Source: Clostridiales bacterium | GTDB lineage: Bacteria; Bacillota; Clostridia; Christensenellales; UBA1242 | Length of the DNA: 64,000 nt | Assembly: GCA_015069325.1 (NCBI GenBank) | Contig: SVIV01000001.1 | Coordinates: 17,416-81,415, forward strand | Direction of reading: 5' to 3' | Shown: one piece after another, positions 1 through 8,258 of the stretch | Numbering within the stretch: the first letter of the stretch is position 1 | Layout: every line of letters starts with the position of its first letter | Program-made: the position numbers and the translations under genes | The notes under the pieces: model-generated | What the model was told of the DNA's origin: nothing | Database searches by the model: none | Seen by the model: only the letters and a program-made list of their open reading frames with translations

Positions 1-683
1 AAGGAATTCTTTTTCACACAGATGCAGTTCAAGCGGTAGGGCATATCAACGTTGATGTTGAAAAAATGAATATAGATATGTTGTCAATTGCAGGACATAA
101 ATTCCACGGCCCTAAAGGAATAGGTGTCCTTTATGCAAGAAGAAAGGTTTTGCTTTCAAATTTAATTGAAGGTGGTGCTCAAGAAAGCGGGAAGCGTGGT
201 GGAACGGAAAATGTTGCTGGTGCGGTTGGGCTTGCTTATGCATTAAAAATGGCTACAGAAGAAATGGAAGAAGTCAATGCAAGATTAACAATTTTCAGAG
301 ATAAACTTATAAAAGCACTTCTTAAAATTCCGCACTCCGCATTGAATGGAGATAAGACAAAACGACTTCCAAATAATGTTAACATTTGCTTTGAAGGGAT
401 TGAAGGGGAAAGCCTATTGCTTCTTCTTGATGACGAAGGAATATGTGCTTCAAGCGGTAGCGCTTGCACCTCAGGTTCACTTGATCCAAGCCACGTGCTT
501 TTAGCAATAGGCAGACCACACGAAGTTGCGCATGGTTCACTTAGGCTCTCATTAAGCAAATATACAACTCAAGAAGAAATTGATAAAACGATTGAAATTG
601 TGCCTAAAGTGGTTGAGCATTTAAGAAAAATGTCGCCTGTTTGGCATTCGTTACAAAAAGGAGAAAGAAAATATGTTATATAG
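1..683 (+). CDS. nifS: cysteine desulfurase (NifS/IscS family), 5' truncated
   Basis: Pyridoxal-phosphate enzyme that takes sulfur from cysteine and passes it to the Fe-S scaffold encoded next. The reading frame is open from base 3 (reading [10 protein letters not shown]) before the ATG at 66 listed in the track, so the gene enters from the left and 66 is an internal Met. Visible family motifs are HKFHGPKG, containing the PLP lysine, and [10 protein letters not shown], containing the catalytic cysteine on its loop. The C-terminal half is complete and of normal length. It overlaps nifU by 11 bases, so the two are translationally coupled. NifS versus IscS naming is convention; coupling to a short NifU is typical of Clostridia. 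Confidence 0.95.
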   Translation, partial: GILFHTDAVQAVGHINVDVEKMNIDMLSIAGHKFHGPKGIGVLYARRKVLLSNLIEGGAQESGKRGGTENVAGAVGLAYALKMATEEMEEVNARLTIFRDKLIKALLKIPHSALNGDKTKRLPNNVNICFEGIEGESLLLLLDDEGICASSGSACTSGSLDPSHVLLAIGRPHEVAHGSLRLSLSKYTTQEEIDKTIEIVPKVVEHLRKMSPVWHSLQKGERKYVI

Positions 684-1098
684 CGAAAAGGTTATGGACC
701 ACTTTAGGAATCCAAGAAATGTTGGCGAAATAGAAAATGCTGATGGTATCGGTGAAGTGGGCAATGCGAAGTGTGGCGATATTATGAGAATGTATATTAA
801 AGTTGAAAATAATATCATCACAGATTGCAAATTTATGACTTTTGGTTGTGGCAGTGCCATTGCAACAAGTTCAATGGCGACCGAACTGATTAAAGGAAAA
901 CCTGTTGAAGAAGCAGTTAAAATTACAAATAAAGCAGTAGTCGAAGCTCTTGACGGGCTTCCTGCACACAAGCTTCATTGTTCAGTTTTGGCAGAAGAAG
1001 CAGTTAAGGCAGCAGTAAAAGATTATTATGATAAAAATGGAATAAGTTACAACCCTGCAGATTATGCAAAAGGCGAATGGGGACACGATCATAAATAA
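673..1098 (+). CDS. nifU: Fe-S cluster assembly scaffold (NifU N-terminal/IscU type)
   Basis: Scaffold on which 2Fe-2S clusters are built with sulfur from the upstream desulfurase. At 141 residues it is the IscU-like domain only. The three expected cluster cysteines are in GNAKCGD (about residue 35), FGCGSA (about 60) and KLHCSV (about 103), with the Asp after the first Cys also present. The C-terminal tail ending in WGHDHK has His residues that could add metal ligands. The start ATG lies inside nifS behind AAAAGGAG. A strong hairpin terminator follows, ending the operon. Confidence 0.95.
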   Translation: MLYSEKVMDHFRNPRNVGEIENADGIGEVGNAKCGDIMRMYIKVENNIITDCKFMTFGCGSAIATSSMATELIKGKPVEEAVKITNKAVVEALDGLPAHKLHCSVLAEEAVKAAVKDYYDKNGISYNPADYAKGEWGHDHK

Positions 1099-1100
1099 GA

Positions 1101-1126
1101 AAGATAGCAAAAGGCTATCTTTTTAT
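1101..1126 (+). terminator. intrinsic terminator after nifU
   Basis: AAGATAGC / GCTATCTT stem with a short A-rich loop followed by TTTTATTTT, starting a few bases after the nifU stop. Confidence 0.85.
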
Positions 1127-1161
1127 TTTCAGACAACTTTAAACTGAAAATGAAACAAAAT

Positions 1162-1187
1162 AAAAAGTAGGCCAATTGCCTACTTTT
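1162..1187 (-). terminator. intrinsic terminator of the HAD gene
   Basis: AAAAAGTAGGC / GCCTACTTTTT inverted repeat around CAATT. It abuts the stop codon of the minus-strand HAD gene and has U-runs on both strands, so it could act in both directions. Confidence 0.85.
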
Positions 1188-1807
1188 TATTTGTTTGCGA
1201 AGTCTTCGCTACAAAGTAAATCGTTGATGTAATGTTTGTAATGATTGAAATCCAATATTCGTTGAACGCCTTCGCCGGGTTGTAAATCTTTATTAAATTC
1301 AGTTGTCGCCAAAAGAGCTTGACAAGGGTGAGAGTGGTTTTTAAAATGCGTTGCAACATTTGCAGTTATTTTTAAATCGTCATCAAAAAAGAAATCCGCT
1401 TGTTCAATTTCGCATATTTTTTCTTTGTCAATTCTTCCTGTGTAAAGTTTGTGATATTTTATTTTATTTTTTGCTAGCCAGAGTTTTGTTACAAGCACTG
1501 GTGTTGTGTGCCAGTCTGTTGCTCTTGCTGTGGCAATAACTATTTTATGACCATTATCAAACAGAGAATTGATAAAATCAACAGCACCTTTTTTGCAAGG
1601 AAATTCAAGCATCATTTCATCGCCATAAATTTTATACCATGTTAAAGCGATTTTTTTACTCCAATCAAATTTTCCTTCTGCAAATCTGGTATTTGCATTG
1701 GTTTTATGAAAAGGAAGATTGTGTTCTTTAATAAAATTCCATATATATTTTTGGCTGTAATCATCAGTGTCACAAACGGTGTCATCAAGGTCAAAAACAA
1801 ATGTCAT
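1187..1807 (-). CDS. HAD-superfamily hydrolase, 5'-nucleotidase-like
   Basis: Predicted cytosolic phosphatase. HAD motif I is FDLDDTVCDTDD at the very N-terminus (nucleophile Asp plus the +2 acid/base Asp), motif II is in IATARATDW, and motif IV is FFFDDDLK near residue 140. The 206-residue length and layout resemble NT5C/YqfW-type 5'-nucleotidases, which dephosphorylate (deoxy)nucleoside monophosphates; the substrate cannot be read from the sequence. AAGGAG lies at good distance from the ATG and a sigma-A promoter sits just upstream. It appears to be monocistronic. Confidence 0.8.
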   Translation of the reverse strand: MTFVFDLDDTVCDTDDYSQKYIWNFIKEHNLPFHKTNANTRFAEGKFDWSKKIALTWYKIYGDEMMLEFPCKKGAVDFINSLFDNGHKIVIATARATDWHTTPVLVTKLWLAKNKIKYHKLYTGRIDKEKICEIEQADFFFDDDLKITANVATHFKNHSHPCQALLATTEFNKDLQPGEGVQRILDFNHYKHYINDLLCSEDFANK

Positions 1808-1825
1808 AATTATTCTCCTTCATTT

Positions 1826-1853
1826 ATACTATCATATAATTACGATTTGTCAA
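1826..1853 (-). promoter_or_regulatory. sigma-A promoter of the HAD gene
   Basis: Reading the minus strand: TTGACA, a 16-base spacer, then TAGTAT, about 20 bases before the start codon with AAGGAG between. Confidence 0.7.
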
Positions 1854-1903
1854 GTCTAAATATTCAAGATATGTATATAGCAGAAAATTCTGCTATATTT
1901 TAA

Positions 1904-2167
1904 TTAGTGAAAGCGTCTAAAAAGACAGCAGAATGGACAACGACAAGTTCTGCATCTATTTGTTTCAGGTCTTTTTTCTTCACAGCGCGTTGTTTCTTTT
2001 CTGTCGCAATTGTCGTCGTTATTTTGAGAAGGATATTGTGTGCCTACAAAATAGCCATAAAAAATCTTTTTGTCTGAATTATTATGGTCGCAGTCGCAGT
2101 TCCAATCTTGTGGGAAATTGCATTGAGATTCCCAGTTCTCGTTGTTAAAATTTTCTTGATAATTCAT
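1904..2167 (-). CDS. small Cys-rich protein, function unknown
   Basis: An 87-residue protein that I do not recognise. The N-terminal half is rich in Asn, Gln and acidic residues and carries CNFPQDWNCDCDHNN. The C-terminal third is basic with clustered cysteines (RCRTCRCPFCCLFRR). Nine or more cysteines without a signal peptide suggest metal binding or disulfide cross-linking, for example in a spore coat, but this is inference. It has a good ribosome binding site (AGGAG, 9 bases from ATG) and its 5' leader holds a long hairpin. Upstream on the same strand is CATATTAT with an AC about 17 bases before it, which loosely fits a mother-cell sigma-K/sigma-E -10 region. No clear U-tract terminator follows. 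Confidence 0.6.
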   Translation of the reverse strand: MNYQENFNNENWESQCNFPQDWNCDCDHNNSDKKIFYGYFVGTQYPSQNNDDNCDRKETTRCEEKRPETNRCRTCRCPFCCLFRRFH

Positions 2168-2186
2168 TTGTTTTTTCTCCTGTATT

Positions 2187-2221
2187 GTGAAGGGTAAAAG
2201 ATTGCCTTATTTGCCCTTCAC
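2187..2221 (-). promoter_or_regulatory. hairpin in the 5' leader of the Cys-rich gene
   Basis: GTGAAGGG / CCCTTCAC perfect 8-bp stem, extendable by G-U and A-U pairs to about 12 bp. It ends some six bases before the AGGAG of the Cys-rich protein. No U-run follows, so it is not a terminator for this gene; it could influence translation or stability. Confidence 0.5.
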
Positions 2222-2341
2222 TACATAATATGGATATAAAAAATGATATGTGAAAAAGAATAAAATAAAATCATTTTACAAATATTAATATTAATTTGGA
2301 AAATTAGAATTTTTATGATAATCTATTATTAAGGAAAGCAA

Positions 2342-5300
2342 ATGAAGAAGAAATATTTTATATTTTTTTTATTTTTTATTTTATCTCTTTGTGTGGGAAT
2401 TAATTTTTTCAGCGTAGGTAGTGCTGATTTTGGTCAAGCGCAAGCATTGCCACTTTCAAAACAACTTGCTAAAATTGATCGAAACATAGAATATATTTAT
2501 TTGGATAAAGAGATCGATGTCCTTTCTTTGCAACAAAAGTTAGGAATTGAAAGTTTAGAAGGGGCAAATAATCTATTATCTAATAAAACTTTGACGCCTG
2601 TGCAAGTGGAATCTCTTTGCCATGAAAATGACTTTATTGTTGAAGATAAAGGCGATTATTATAAAGTAATAAATCAATATGCATCAAAAACCTTAATTGC
2701 TGATGCACCGCTTGCTAATACATATAATGCAAAATATACCTTTACATACGAAGACAGCGTTGCACTTTATTTTGAAAGTATTGAAGAAACAAAAGATGCA
2801 TACAGTGCGATGAAAGAAGCAGGAGAAAAGGTTGTAATTGACGTTGTGTGCTCAGTTTATGATGATTTTTCTGTGCAAAGCACAAATTATTATACTTGGG
2901 GCTATGATGCAATGGATGTTGCCACGTATAATAATTATTTATCCACAAACAACTGCGGTAAGGAATTAGTTGTTGCCGTTTTGGATACAGGAATAAACAC
3001 ATCTCATGCAATACTTAAAAATAGGATACTTAAAGATGCGTCTGGCAAATATGTAGGTGATGCAATTTATAATTCAACTTACACATATAGTGGATATAAC
3101 TTTGAAGATGACCATTATCAAATAGAAATAGCTGAGGAAGTCAAAGAAAGTTGGGGACACGGAAGCCACGTCGCAGGAATTATAACGCAACTCACCCCAA
3201 GCAATGTGAAAATTTTACCAATCAAAATAGCAAACAAGTATGGTTTGATGACAACTCAAGATATAATCGATGCTTTGCAAATGGTCATTGATTATATTGA
3301 AGACGGCTATAATGTTGTTTCAGTCAACATCAGTGCAGGTGGGGAATGTTTGGACGAACAGGACCGAAACGAAATAAAAGCTAAGTTTAATGAAAAACTT
3401 GAAGTCTTACGAGATTCTTATGCAGTTAGCACTGTTGCTGCGGCAGGTAACGATGAACAAGATTGTCAATACACATTGCCAGCGTCGGTTGATGATATGA
3501 TTACTGTGTCTGCCCTTATGGATACCGCTGGTGTTTATCAGTTTGATGCTTCTTATTCTAATTTTGGTAGTTATATAGATATAAGTGCACCAGGCAGTAT
3601 GATAGTTTCTGCAACAAATAAGAAAAATTCAAATGGAAAGTGCGAAAATGATTTGGTTTATATGTGGGGGACTTCCCAAGCAGCACCGCACGTTGCTGGC
3701 GCACTTGCACTACTTTGTTTGGATAAAAATTATTACACTGCAGGAGTAGCAAACTACACAGCCGAAGAAATTGAAAGTAGATTGTTTGCAGCTTGCAAGG
3801 TAATTGATACAAGCCATTCAAACTGGGCTAAATATTATGGACACGGAATGGTAAATCTTAAAAATGCGGTGCAGACAAATTCAACAATTTCTTACTCCGC
3901 ACAAGACACAGAAGTATTTTATGATGGCAATTATCACAACATAAAAGTTTCGGTATCAAGTCCAGCAAACTATTCAATTACATACAGTTTAAATGGCACA
4001 ACATATTTTTCGGATATAACAACAAATTCTGCGTTTAAAAATTTTACTAATGGAAATAAAAAAATATATTATAAAATTTCAGCCACAGGTCATACGACTG
4101 TTATAGGAAATGCAAACTTAAATATTAAGCGACGACCGGTTACAATAAATGTAAAAAATCAGACGTTTACATATGGAAGCGTAGCATTTGACAAAACAAA
4201 ATATTCAATTACATCTGGTTCTATTATTGCAAGCGATGCAGGGCAATTTATCCTTTCAACGACAGCATTAGCTACGAGTGGAAAAGGGAATTACAAAATT
4301 AAAATGTCTTGCTCGAGTCAAAACTACTCGCTTTCAAGCAACGAAGGGACACTTTCGATTTTTGCAAGAAGTATTGCGATTGCCATTGGAGATAAAACTG
4401 TTGGCTATGGCGAAAGTATTAGTTTAACCGATTTACCATACACTGTAACAAGTGGAAGCGTCGTGGGCGGTGATGATTTGGGATTGCGATTATCTTGCGC
4501 AGCTACAAGGGGTAGCAATGTGGGGGATTATGACATCACTCTATCAAGCTGGACCAATGACAATTATAATATTACTTCGACTTCGGGCAATTTAAAAATA
4601 GAAAGAAGAAAAATCTCATTAAAACTTAATAATCAAACCCTTGAATATGGAGATTCGTATAGTATAGATGATGCTTGTGGAAGCGCTTATAGTATTACAA
4701 GCGGAAGTTTATATAGCGGTGATAGTTTGGGTGCGGTTATCGCAAGCAGAACGATCATTACAGGTAAAGGAGAATATACTTTATATTTACAAGATTATTC
4801 AAACAAAAATTATGATGTCGTGTCTGCAACAGAAAGTAAACTTACTATTTCGCCACGAAAATTAAGTGCAATTGTATTAGACCAACATTTTGAATATGGA
4901 GAATCCGTTGCGTTTGATCAAACAAAATATTCAGTATCAGGCGATGTGCTTTCAGGGGACAACTTGGGGATAACTCTTGCGTGCGATACAACTAAGATTA
5001 AAGATGCAGGAAAATATCCAATAGCCTTTAGTTACACAAACAAAAACTATGATTTGACTGTTCAATCGGGATATATTGTAATTGATCCTAAAGAGATTAC
5101 TCTAAGTGCAGGGGAATATTCATTTACATATGGTGAAGTTGATTTGTCAGAAGTAACATATTCTGTAATAAGTGGGCAGGTCCTTGCGGGAGACGATGTG
5201 GCATTTGAGATTGATACTGCTGGAATAAACAACAAAACTCCTGCAGGTAATTACGATCTTAGTGCAACATCAAGAAATAAAAATTATATCATAACAGTTG

Positions 5301-6160
5301 AAAATGGTAAGGTGGAAATTAAAAAACGTGATATAACAGTTGCAAGTTCACAAATTAGGGTATATGGCGAAGCCAATAATTTAGATAATGATTTTTACTC
5401 ACTGGAAAGAGGGGAGATAAAGAATAATGATGATTTGCAAATAGTTTTTGGTAGCGTTGCTAGTGAAAGTGAAGGGATTGGAAGTTATCCTTTAACTGTT
5501 GAATCTTGCAATAAAAATTATAACATTACTGTTGAAGGCGAGTTGCAAATAGTTCCAAGAAATTTGAGAATTGTTTTGAAAAGACAATCATCAGAATATG
5601 GTGAAAATATCAGTCTTTTACAAAATCAGTATTATATTAAAACTCCATTGCCAGCATTTGAAAATAAAGAGAATTTAAATATTACTTTATATACCACTGC
5701 AACAAACGCAAGTTCAACGGGATTATATGAAATTACTGCAAGTTGTGATAATGCAAATTATTCGTTTTCTTATGAAAAAGCAAACTATAAAATTACACCA
5801 AGAAAACTTTACGTCAAGCTAGATGACCAACAGGTAAAATATTCAAATGATATTAAGTTGAATAATTTTGCATATCAACTTGTATCAGGTAGTTTGCTTG
5901 CTGGCGATCAACTTGACATTACAATTTATTCAACCAGCACAACATTTTCAAAGTCGGGCGGAAGTTATGTCCTGACAGCATCAATTGACAACGAAAATTA
6001 TGAGCTAGTTATAATGACTGGCACACTTATCGTTGACGCTGACTTTACTTATATGATAATTGTCCTTGCGGGTTCGGTTGGTGCAGTAGCGGTAATGACA
6101 ATGTTGCTTTGCATTTTTGGCAGACCAAGAAAAAAGAAAAATAAATTTACATTTGATTAA
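2342..6160 (+). CDS. secreted S8 subtilisin-like protease with MBG repeats and C-terminal membrane anchor
   Basis: A 1272-residue surface protease. A hydrophobic signal segment covers residues 5-26. The peptidase S8 domain lies at about 205-490 with the catalytic triad visible: Asp215 in VAVLDTG, His273 in WGHGSHVAG and Ser445 in GTSQAAPHVAG; oxyanion Asn370 is in AAAGN. Residues of about 100-170 probably form a propeptide. From about 590 to 1220 there are eight tandem repeats of about 80 residues, each starting with a basic pair and a YG motif (QTFTYGSVAF, QTLEYGDSY, SSEYGENISL), matching MBG-type beta domains. A C-terminal membrane helix and a Lys/Arg-rich tail anchor it, with no LPXTG motif. 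The AAGGA ribosome site and the flanking bidirectional terminator indicate a single-gene unit. Confidence 0.9.
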   Translation: MKKKYFIFFLFFILSLCVGINFFSVGSADFGQAQALPLSKQLAKIDRNIEYIYLDKEIDVLSLQQKLGIESLEGANNLLSNKTLTPVQVESLCHENDFIVEDKGDYYKVINQYASKTLIADAPLANTYNAKYTFTYEDSVALYFESIEETKDAYSAMKEAGEKVVIDVVCSVYDDFSVQSTNYYTWGYDAMDVATYNNYLSTNNCGKELVVAVLDTGINTSHAILKNRILKDASGKYVGDAIYNSTYTYSGYNFEDDHYQIEIAEEVKESWGHGSHVAGIITQLTPSNVKILPIKIANKYGLMTTQDIIDALQMVIDYIEDGYNVVSVNISAGGECLDEQDRNEIKAKFNEKLEVLRDSYAVSTVAAAGNDEQDCQYTLPASVDDMITVSALMDTAGVYQFDASYSNFGSYIDISAPGSMIVSATNKKNSNGKCENDLVYMWGTSQAAPHVAGALALLCLDKNYYTAGVANYTAEEIESRLFAACKVIDTSHSNWAKYYGHGMVNLKNAVQTNSTISYSAQDTEVFYDGNYHNIKVSVSSPANYSITYSLNGTTYFSDITTNSAFKNFTNGNKKIYYKISATGHTTVIGNANLNIKRRPVTINVKNQTFTYGSVAFDKTKYSITSGSIIASDAGQFILSTTALATSGKGNYKIKMSCSSQNYSLSSNEGTLSIFARSIAIAIGDKTVGYGESISLTDLPYTVTSGSVVGGDDLGLRLSCAATRGSNVGDYDITLSSWTNDNYNITSTSGNLKIERRKISLKLNNQTLEYGDSYSIDDACGSAYSITSGSLYSGDSLGAVIASRTIITGKGEYTLYLQDYSNKNYDVVSATESKLTISPRKLSAIVLDQHFEYGESVAFDQTKYSVSGDVLSGDNLGITLACDTTKIKDAGKYPIAFSYTNKNYDLTVQSGYIVIDPKEITLSAGEYSFTYGEVDLSEVTYSVISGQVLAGDDVAFEIDTAGINNKTPAGNYDLSATSRNKNYIITVENGKVEIKKRDITVASSQIRVYGEANNLDNDFYSLERGEIKNNDDLQIVFGSVASESEGIGSYPLTVESCNKNYNITVEGELQIVPRNLRIVLKRQSSEYGENISLLQNQYYIKTPLPAFENKENLNITLYTTATNASSTGLYEITASCDNANYSFSYEKANYKITPRKLYVKLDDQQVKYSNDIKLNNFAYQLVSGSLLAGDQLDITIYSTSTTFSKSGGSYVLTASIDNENYELVIMTGTLIVDADFTYMIIVLAGSVGAVAVMTMLLCIFGRPRKKKNKFTFD

Positions 6161-6188
6161 AAAAAAGAGTCTAATTAAGACTCTTTTT
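6161..6188. terminator. bidirectional terminator between protease and YhhN gene
   Basis: AAAAAAGAGTCT / AGACTCTTTTTTT inverted repeat with loop AATTA. It lies between the convergent stop codons, and both strands have a U-run. Confidence 0.9.
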
Positions 6189-6872
6189 TTATTCTGCTTT
6201 CTTTTGAAGGCTTGGGCTAAGCGCAAGTAATATTTCTGCGGGATAGTAAGATGCCAAACACAACAAACCAAATACATTGTGTAAGTTTAAATTACTGAAG
6301 TTGTCAAACAGCAACATCAAATCAGAGAAGAAGAACAGTAAACTTCCAATAAAAATAATCAAGTTGATTAAGTTTCTCTCTCTTATCAAGTTTGAAAGTG
6401 ATTTGCCAAGCATAAAGGAAATCACTATTGCGTAAATGAGTATTAAAATTTTCATTGATGCACTAAAAGTAAATACTGGAATAAACAGTATAACAAGGAC
6501 ACTAGCAAGTGATATAATTCCGCCTGCAATTAAATCAGTCCATTTGAATCTGCACAGTATGCAATATGCGATAAAGTAGATAATATGACCAACTGCAAAC
6601 AAAATTGCACCAATCATAAATTCAAGATTTAACACAATGTCTCCAAGCATTGCAAATGTCAACCCTATTACCATTGTAATTGCAAAACTTAAATTTGGCA
6701 GTTTGTGAATTTTTGTATAAACCAAACTGACTACGCCTATCCCCACGAAACTTGCGCTTGCAAGCGCTTTGACCCAAAGTTGAGTATCAAGAATATAAAA
6801 TATGTCGCCAATTAAAGTTGTTATGATTAATAGTAGATAAATAATATTGAAAGTATTAAAAATTTTTTTCAT
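6189..6872 (-). CDS. YhhN/TMEM86-family membrane protein, putative lysoplasmalogenase
   Basis: A 227-residue protein of about eight membrane helices. The conserved patterns of the YhhN (TMEM86) family are visible: LGDIVLNL followed by GAILFAVGHIIYFIAY, SLLFFFSDLMLLFDNF, and the C-terminal YYPAEILLALS. Animal members hydrolyse the vinyl-ether bond of lysoplasmalogens, releasing a fatty aldehyde; bacterial homologues with this activity are known. It starts 9 bases after the aldehyde dehydrogenase stop, behind AGGAG, as the third gene of an operon with two aldehyde-handling enzymes. That supports an ether-lipid role. Family call is good; activity is inferred. Confidence 0.8.
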   Translation of the reverse strand: MKKIFNTFNIIYLLLIITTLIGDIFYILDTQLWVKALASASFVGIGVVSLVYTKIHKLPNLSFAITMVIGLTFAMLGDIVLNLEFMIGAILFAVGHIIYFIAYCILCRFKWTDLIAGGIISLASVLVILFIPVFTFSASMKILILIYAIVISFMLGKSLSNLIRERNLINLIIFIGSLLFFFSDLMLLFDNFSNLNLHNVFGLLCLASYYPAEILLALSPSLQKKAE

Positions 6873-6881
6873 AATATTCTC

Positions 6882-8258
6882 CTATTTTAAGAATCTTCTT
6901 ATAAAAAAGTATTTTATTTTGTTCATTGGTTGATATCTCATAGGAAGGTCAAGCCAAGTGCGTTTATTTACAATGCTTTTGTAATGCGAGAAAGTGTCAA
7001 AGCCAATTTTTCCATGATAAGCACCCATACCGCTTTGCTTGACCCCGCCAAATCCAAGTCGAGAAGTTGCAAGATGAATAATGCAATCATTTATGCAACC
7101 ACCGCCAAAGTCGCAAGTTGAAATTGCACGGTTTTGATTTTCTTTTGATGAAGAGAAGATGTAAAGTGCAAGCGGTTTATTCCTCATTCTGATATTTTCG
7201 ATTGCGTCACCTAAGCGGTCAAATGTGATTATAGGAAGCAGCGGCCCAAAAATTTCATTCTGCATTATTATGCTGTCCCAATCTGCTTCTATAATGGTAG
7301 GTTCAATTTTTAATTTATTTTGATTAAACTTTCCGCCAAAAATCACTTTTTCATTTTGAAGCAAATCAACCAGCCCATCAAATTGTTTTTGATTGATAAT
7401 TCTTGGATAGTTATCGTTTTCAAGTGGGTGAGTAGAGTATTGTAAGATTATTTGACGTTCTATTTCTTTAATAAGCTCATCTTTAACTGATGAATGACAA
7501 TAAACATAGTCAGGCGCTATACAAGTTTGACCAGCATTCATAAACTTGCCAAATACAAGTCTGCGAGCGGTGAGTTGAATGTTTGCAGTTTCGTCAACAA
7601 TGCAAGGACTTTTTCCACCAAGTTCAAGAGTTATAGGGGTTAATGTTTGAGCTGCTTTTTGATGAATCATTTTGCCAACGCTGGAACTGCCGGTAAAGAA
7701 GATATAATCAAATTCTTGTTCAAGCAAGAAGTCGCATTCGTCTCGTCCCCCCATAACAGTTAAAACTTGTTGTTCAGGGAATGTCATTTTCAAAAGTTTT
7801 TCGATTACAGCTTGCACATTTTTTGTTGTTCCACTAGGTTTTACTACTGCTAAGTTGCCTGCAGATATTGCATCAACTAGGGGTTCGAGAGCAAGCATAA
7901 AAGGATAGTTCCAAGGGCTAATAATTAGCACAATACCATAAGGCACGGGCATTGAATAACTTTTTGCAGGAAACTGTGCAAGGGGCGAAAGTTTTCTATT
8001 TGATTTTGCAAATTTTTTAATGTGTTTTATCATATAGTTTATTTCGCTTAACACCATTCCTACTTCGCACATATAGGCTTCTTCTTTCGATTTATTTAAG
8101 TCTTTTTTCAGTGCGTCAAAGATTTCATCTTCAAGAAGTTTGATGTTTGTTCTAAGAAGTTTGAGTGCATTGATTCTGTTTTGAACAGATAAAAGCGGAT
8201 TATATTTTAAATGCTCTCTCTGGCTTTTTATTTTTTCAATAATTAAATTACTGTCCAT
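6882..8258 (-). CDS. aldehyde dehydrogenase, class-3 (fatty aldehyde) type
   Basis: NAD(P)-dependent oxidation of aldehydes to acids. The track ORF begins at 8375, but its first 39 residues overlap the upstream gene. The ATG at 8258 has TGGAG at proper spacing and gives MDSNLIIEKI and 458 residues, the normal length for class-3 ALDH. Visible motifs are the cofactor-binding SPWNYPF, FTGSSSVGK, Glu212 in LELGGKSP and the catalytic Cys246 in NAGQTCIAPD. The hydrophobic, basic C-terminus resembles that of membrane-associated fatty aldehyde dehydrogenases. It overlaps the alcohol dehydrogenase gene by 11 bases and is followed by the YhhN gene. Confidence 0.92.
   Translation of the reverse strand: MDSNLIIEKIKSQREHLKYNPLLSVQNRINALKLLRTNIKLLEDEIFDALKKDLNKSKEEAYMCEVGMVLSEINYMIKHIKKFAKSNRKLSPLAQFPAKSYSMPVPYGIVLIISPWNYPFMLALEPLVDAISAGNLAVVKPSGTTKNVQAVIEKLLKMTFPEQQVLTVMGGRDECDFLLEQEFDYIFFTGSSSVGKMIHQKAAQTLTPITLELGGKSPCIVDETANIQLTARRLVFGKFMNAGQTCIAPDYVYCHSSVKDELIKEIERQIILQYSTHPLENDNYPRIINQKQFDGLVDLLQNEKVIFGGKFNQNKLKIEPTIIEADWDSIIMQNEIFGPLLPIITFDRLGDAIENIRMRNKPLALYIFSSSKENQNRAISTCDFGGGCINDCIIHLATSRLGFGGVKQSGMGAYHGKIGFDTFSHYKSIVNKRTWLDLPMRYQPMNKIKYFFIRRFLK

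Noticed and set aside
1874-1898. TATAGCAGAAAATTCTGCTATA palindrome after the Cys-rich gene as its terminator
   Set aside because: On the relevant minus strand no U-run follows the stem; on the plus strand there is no gene upstream.
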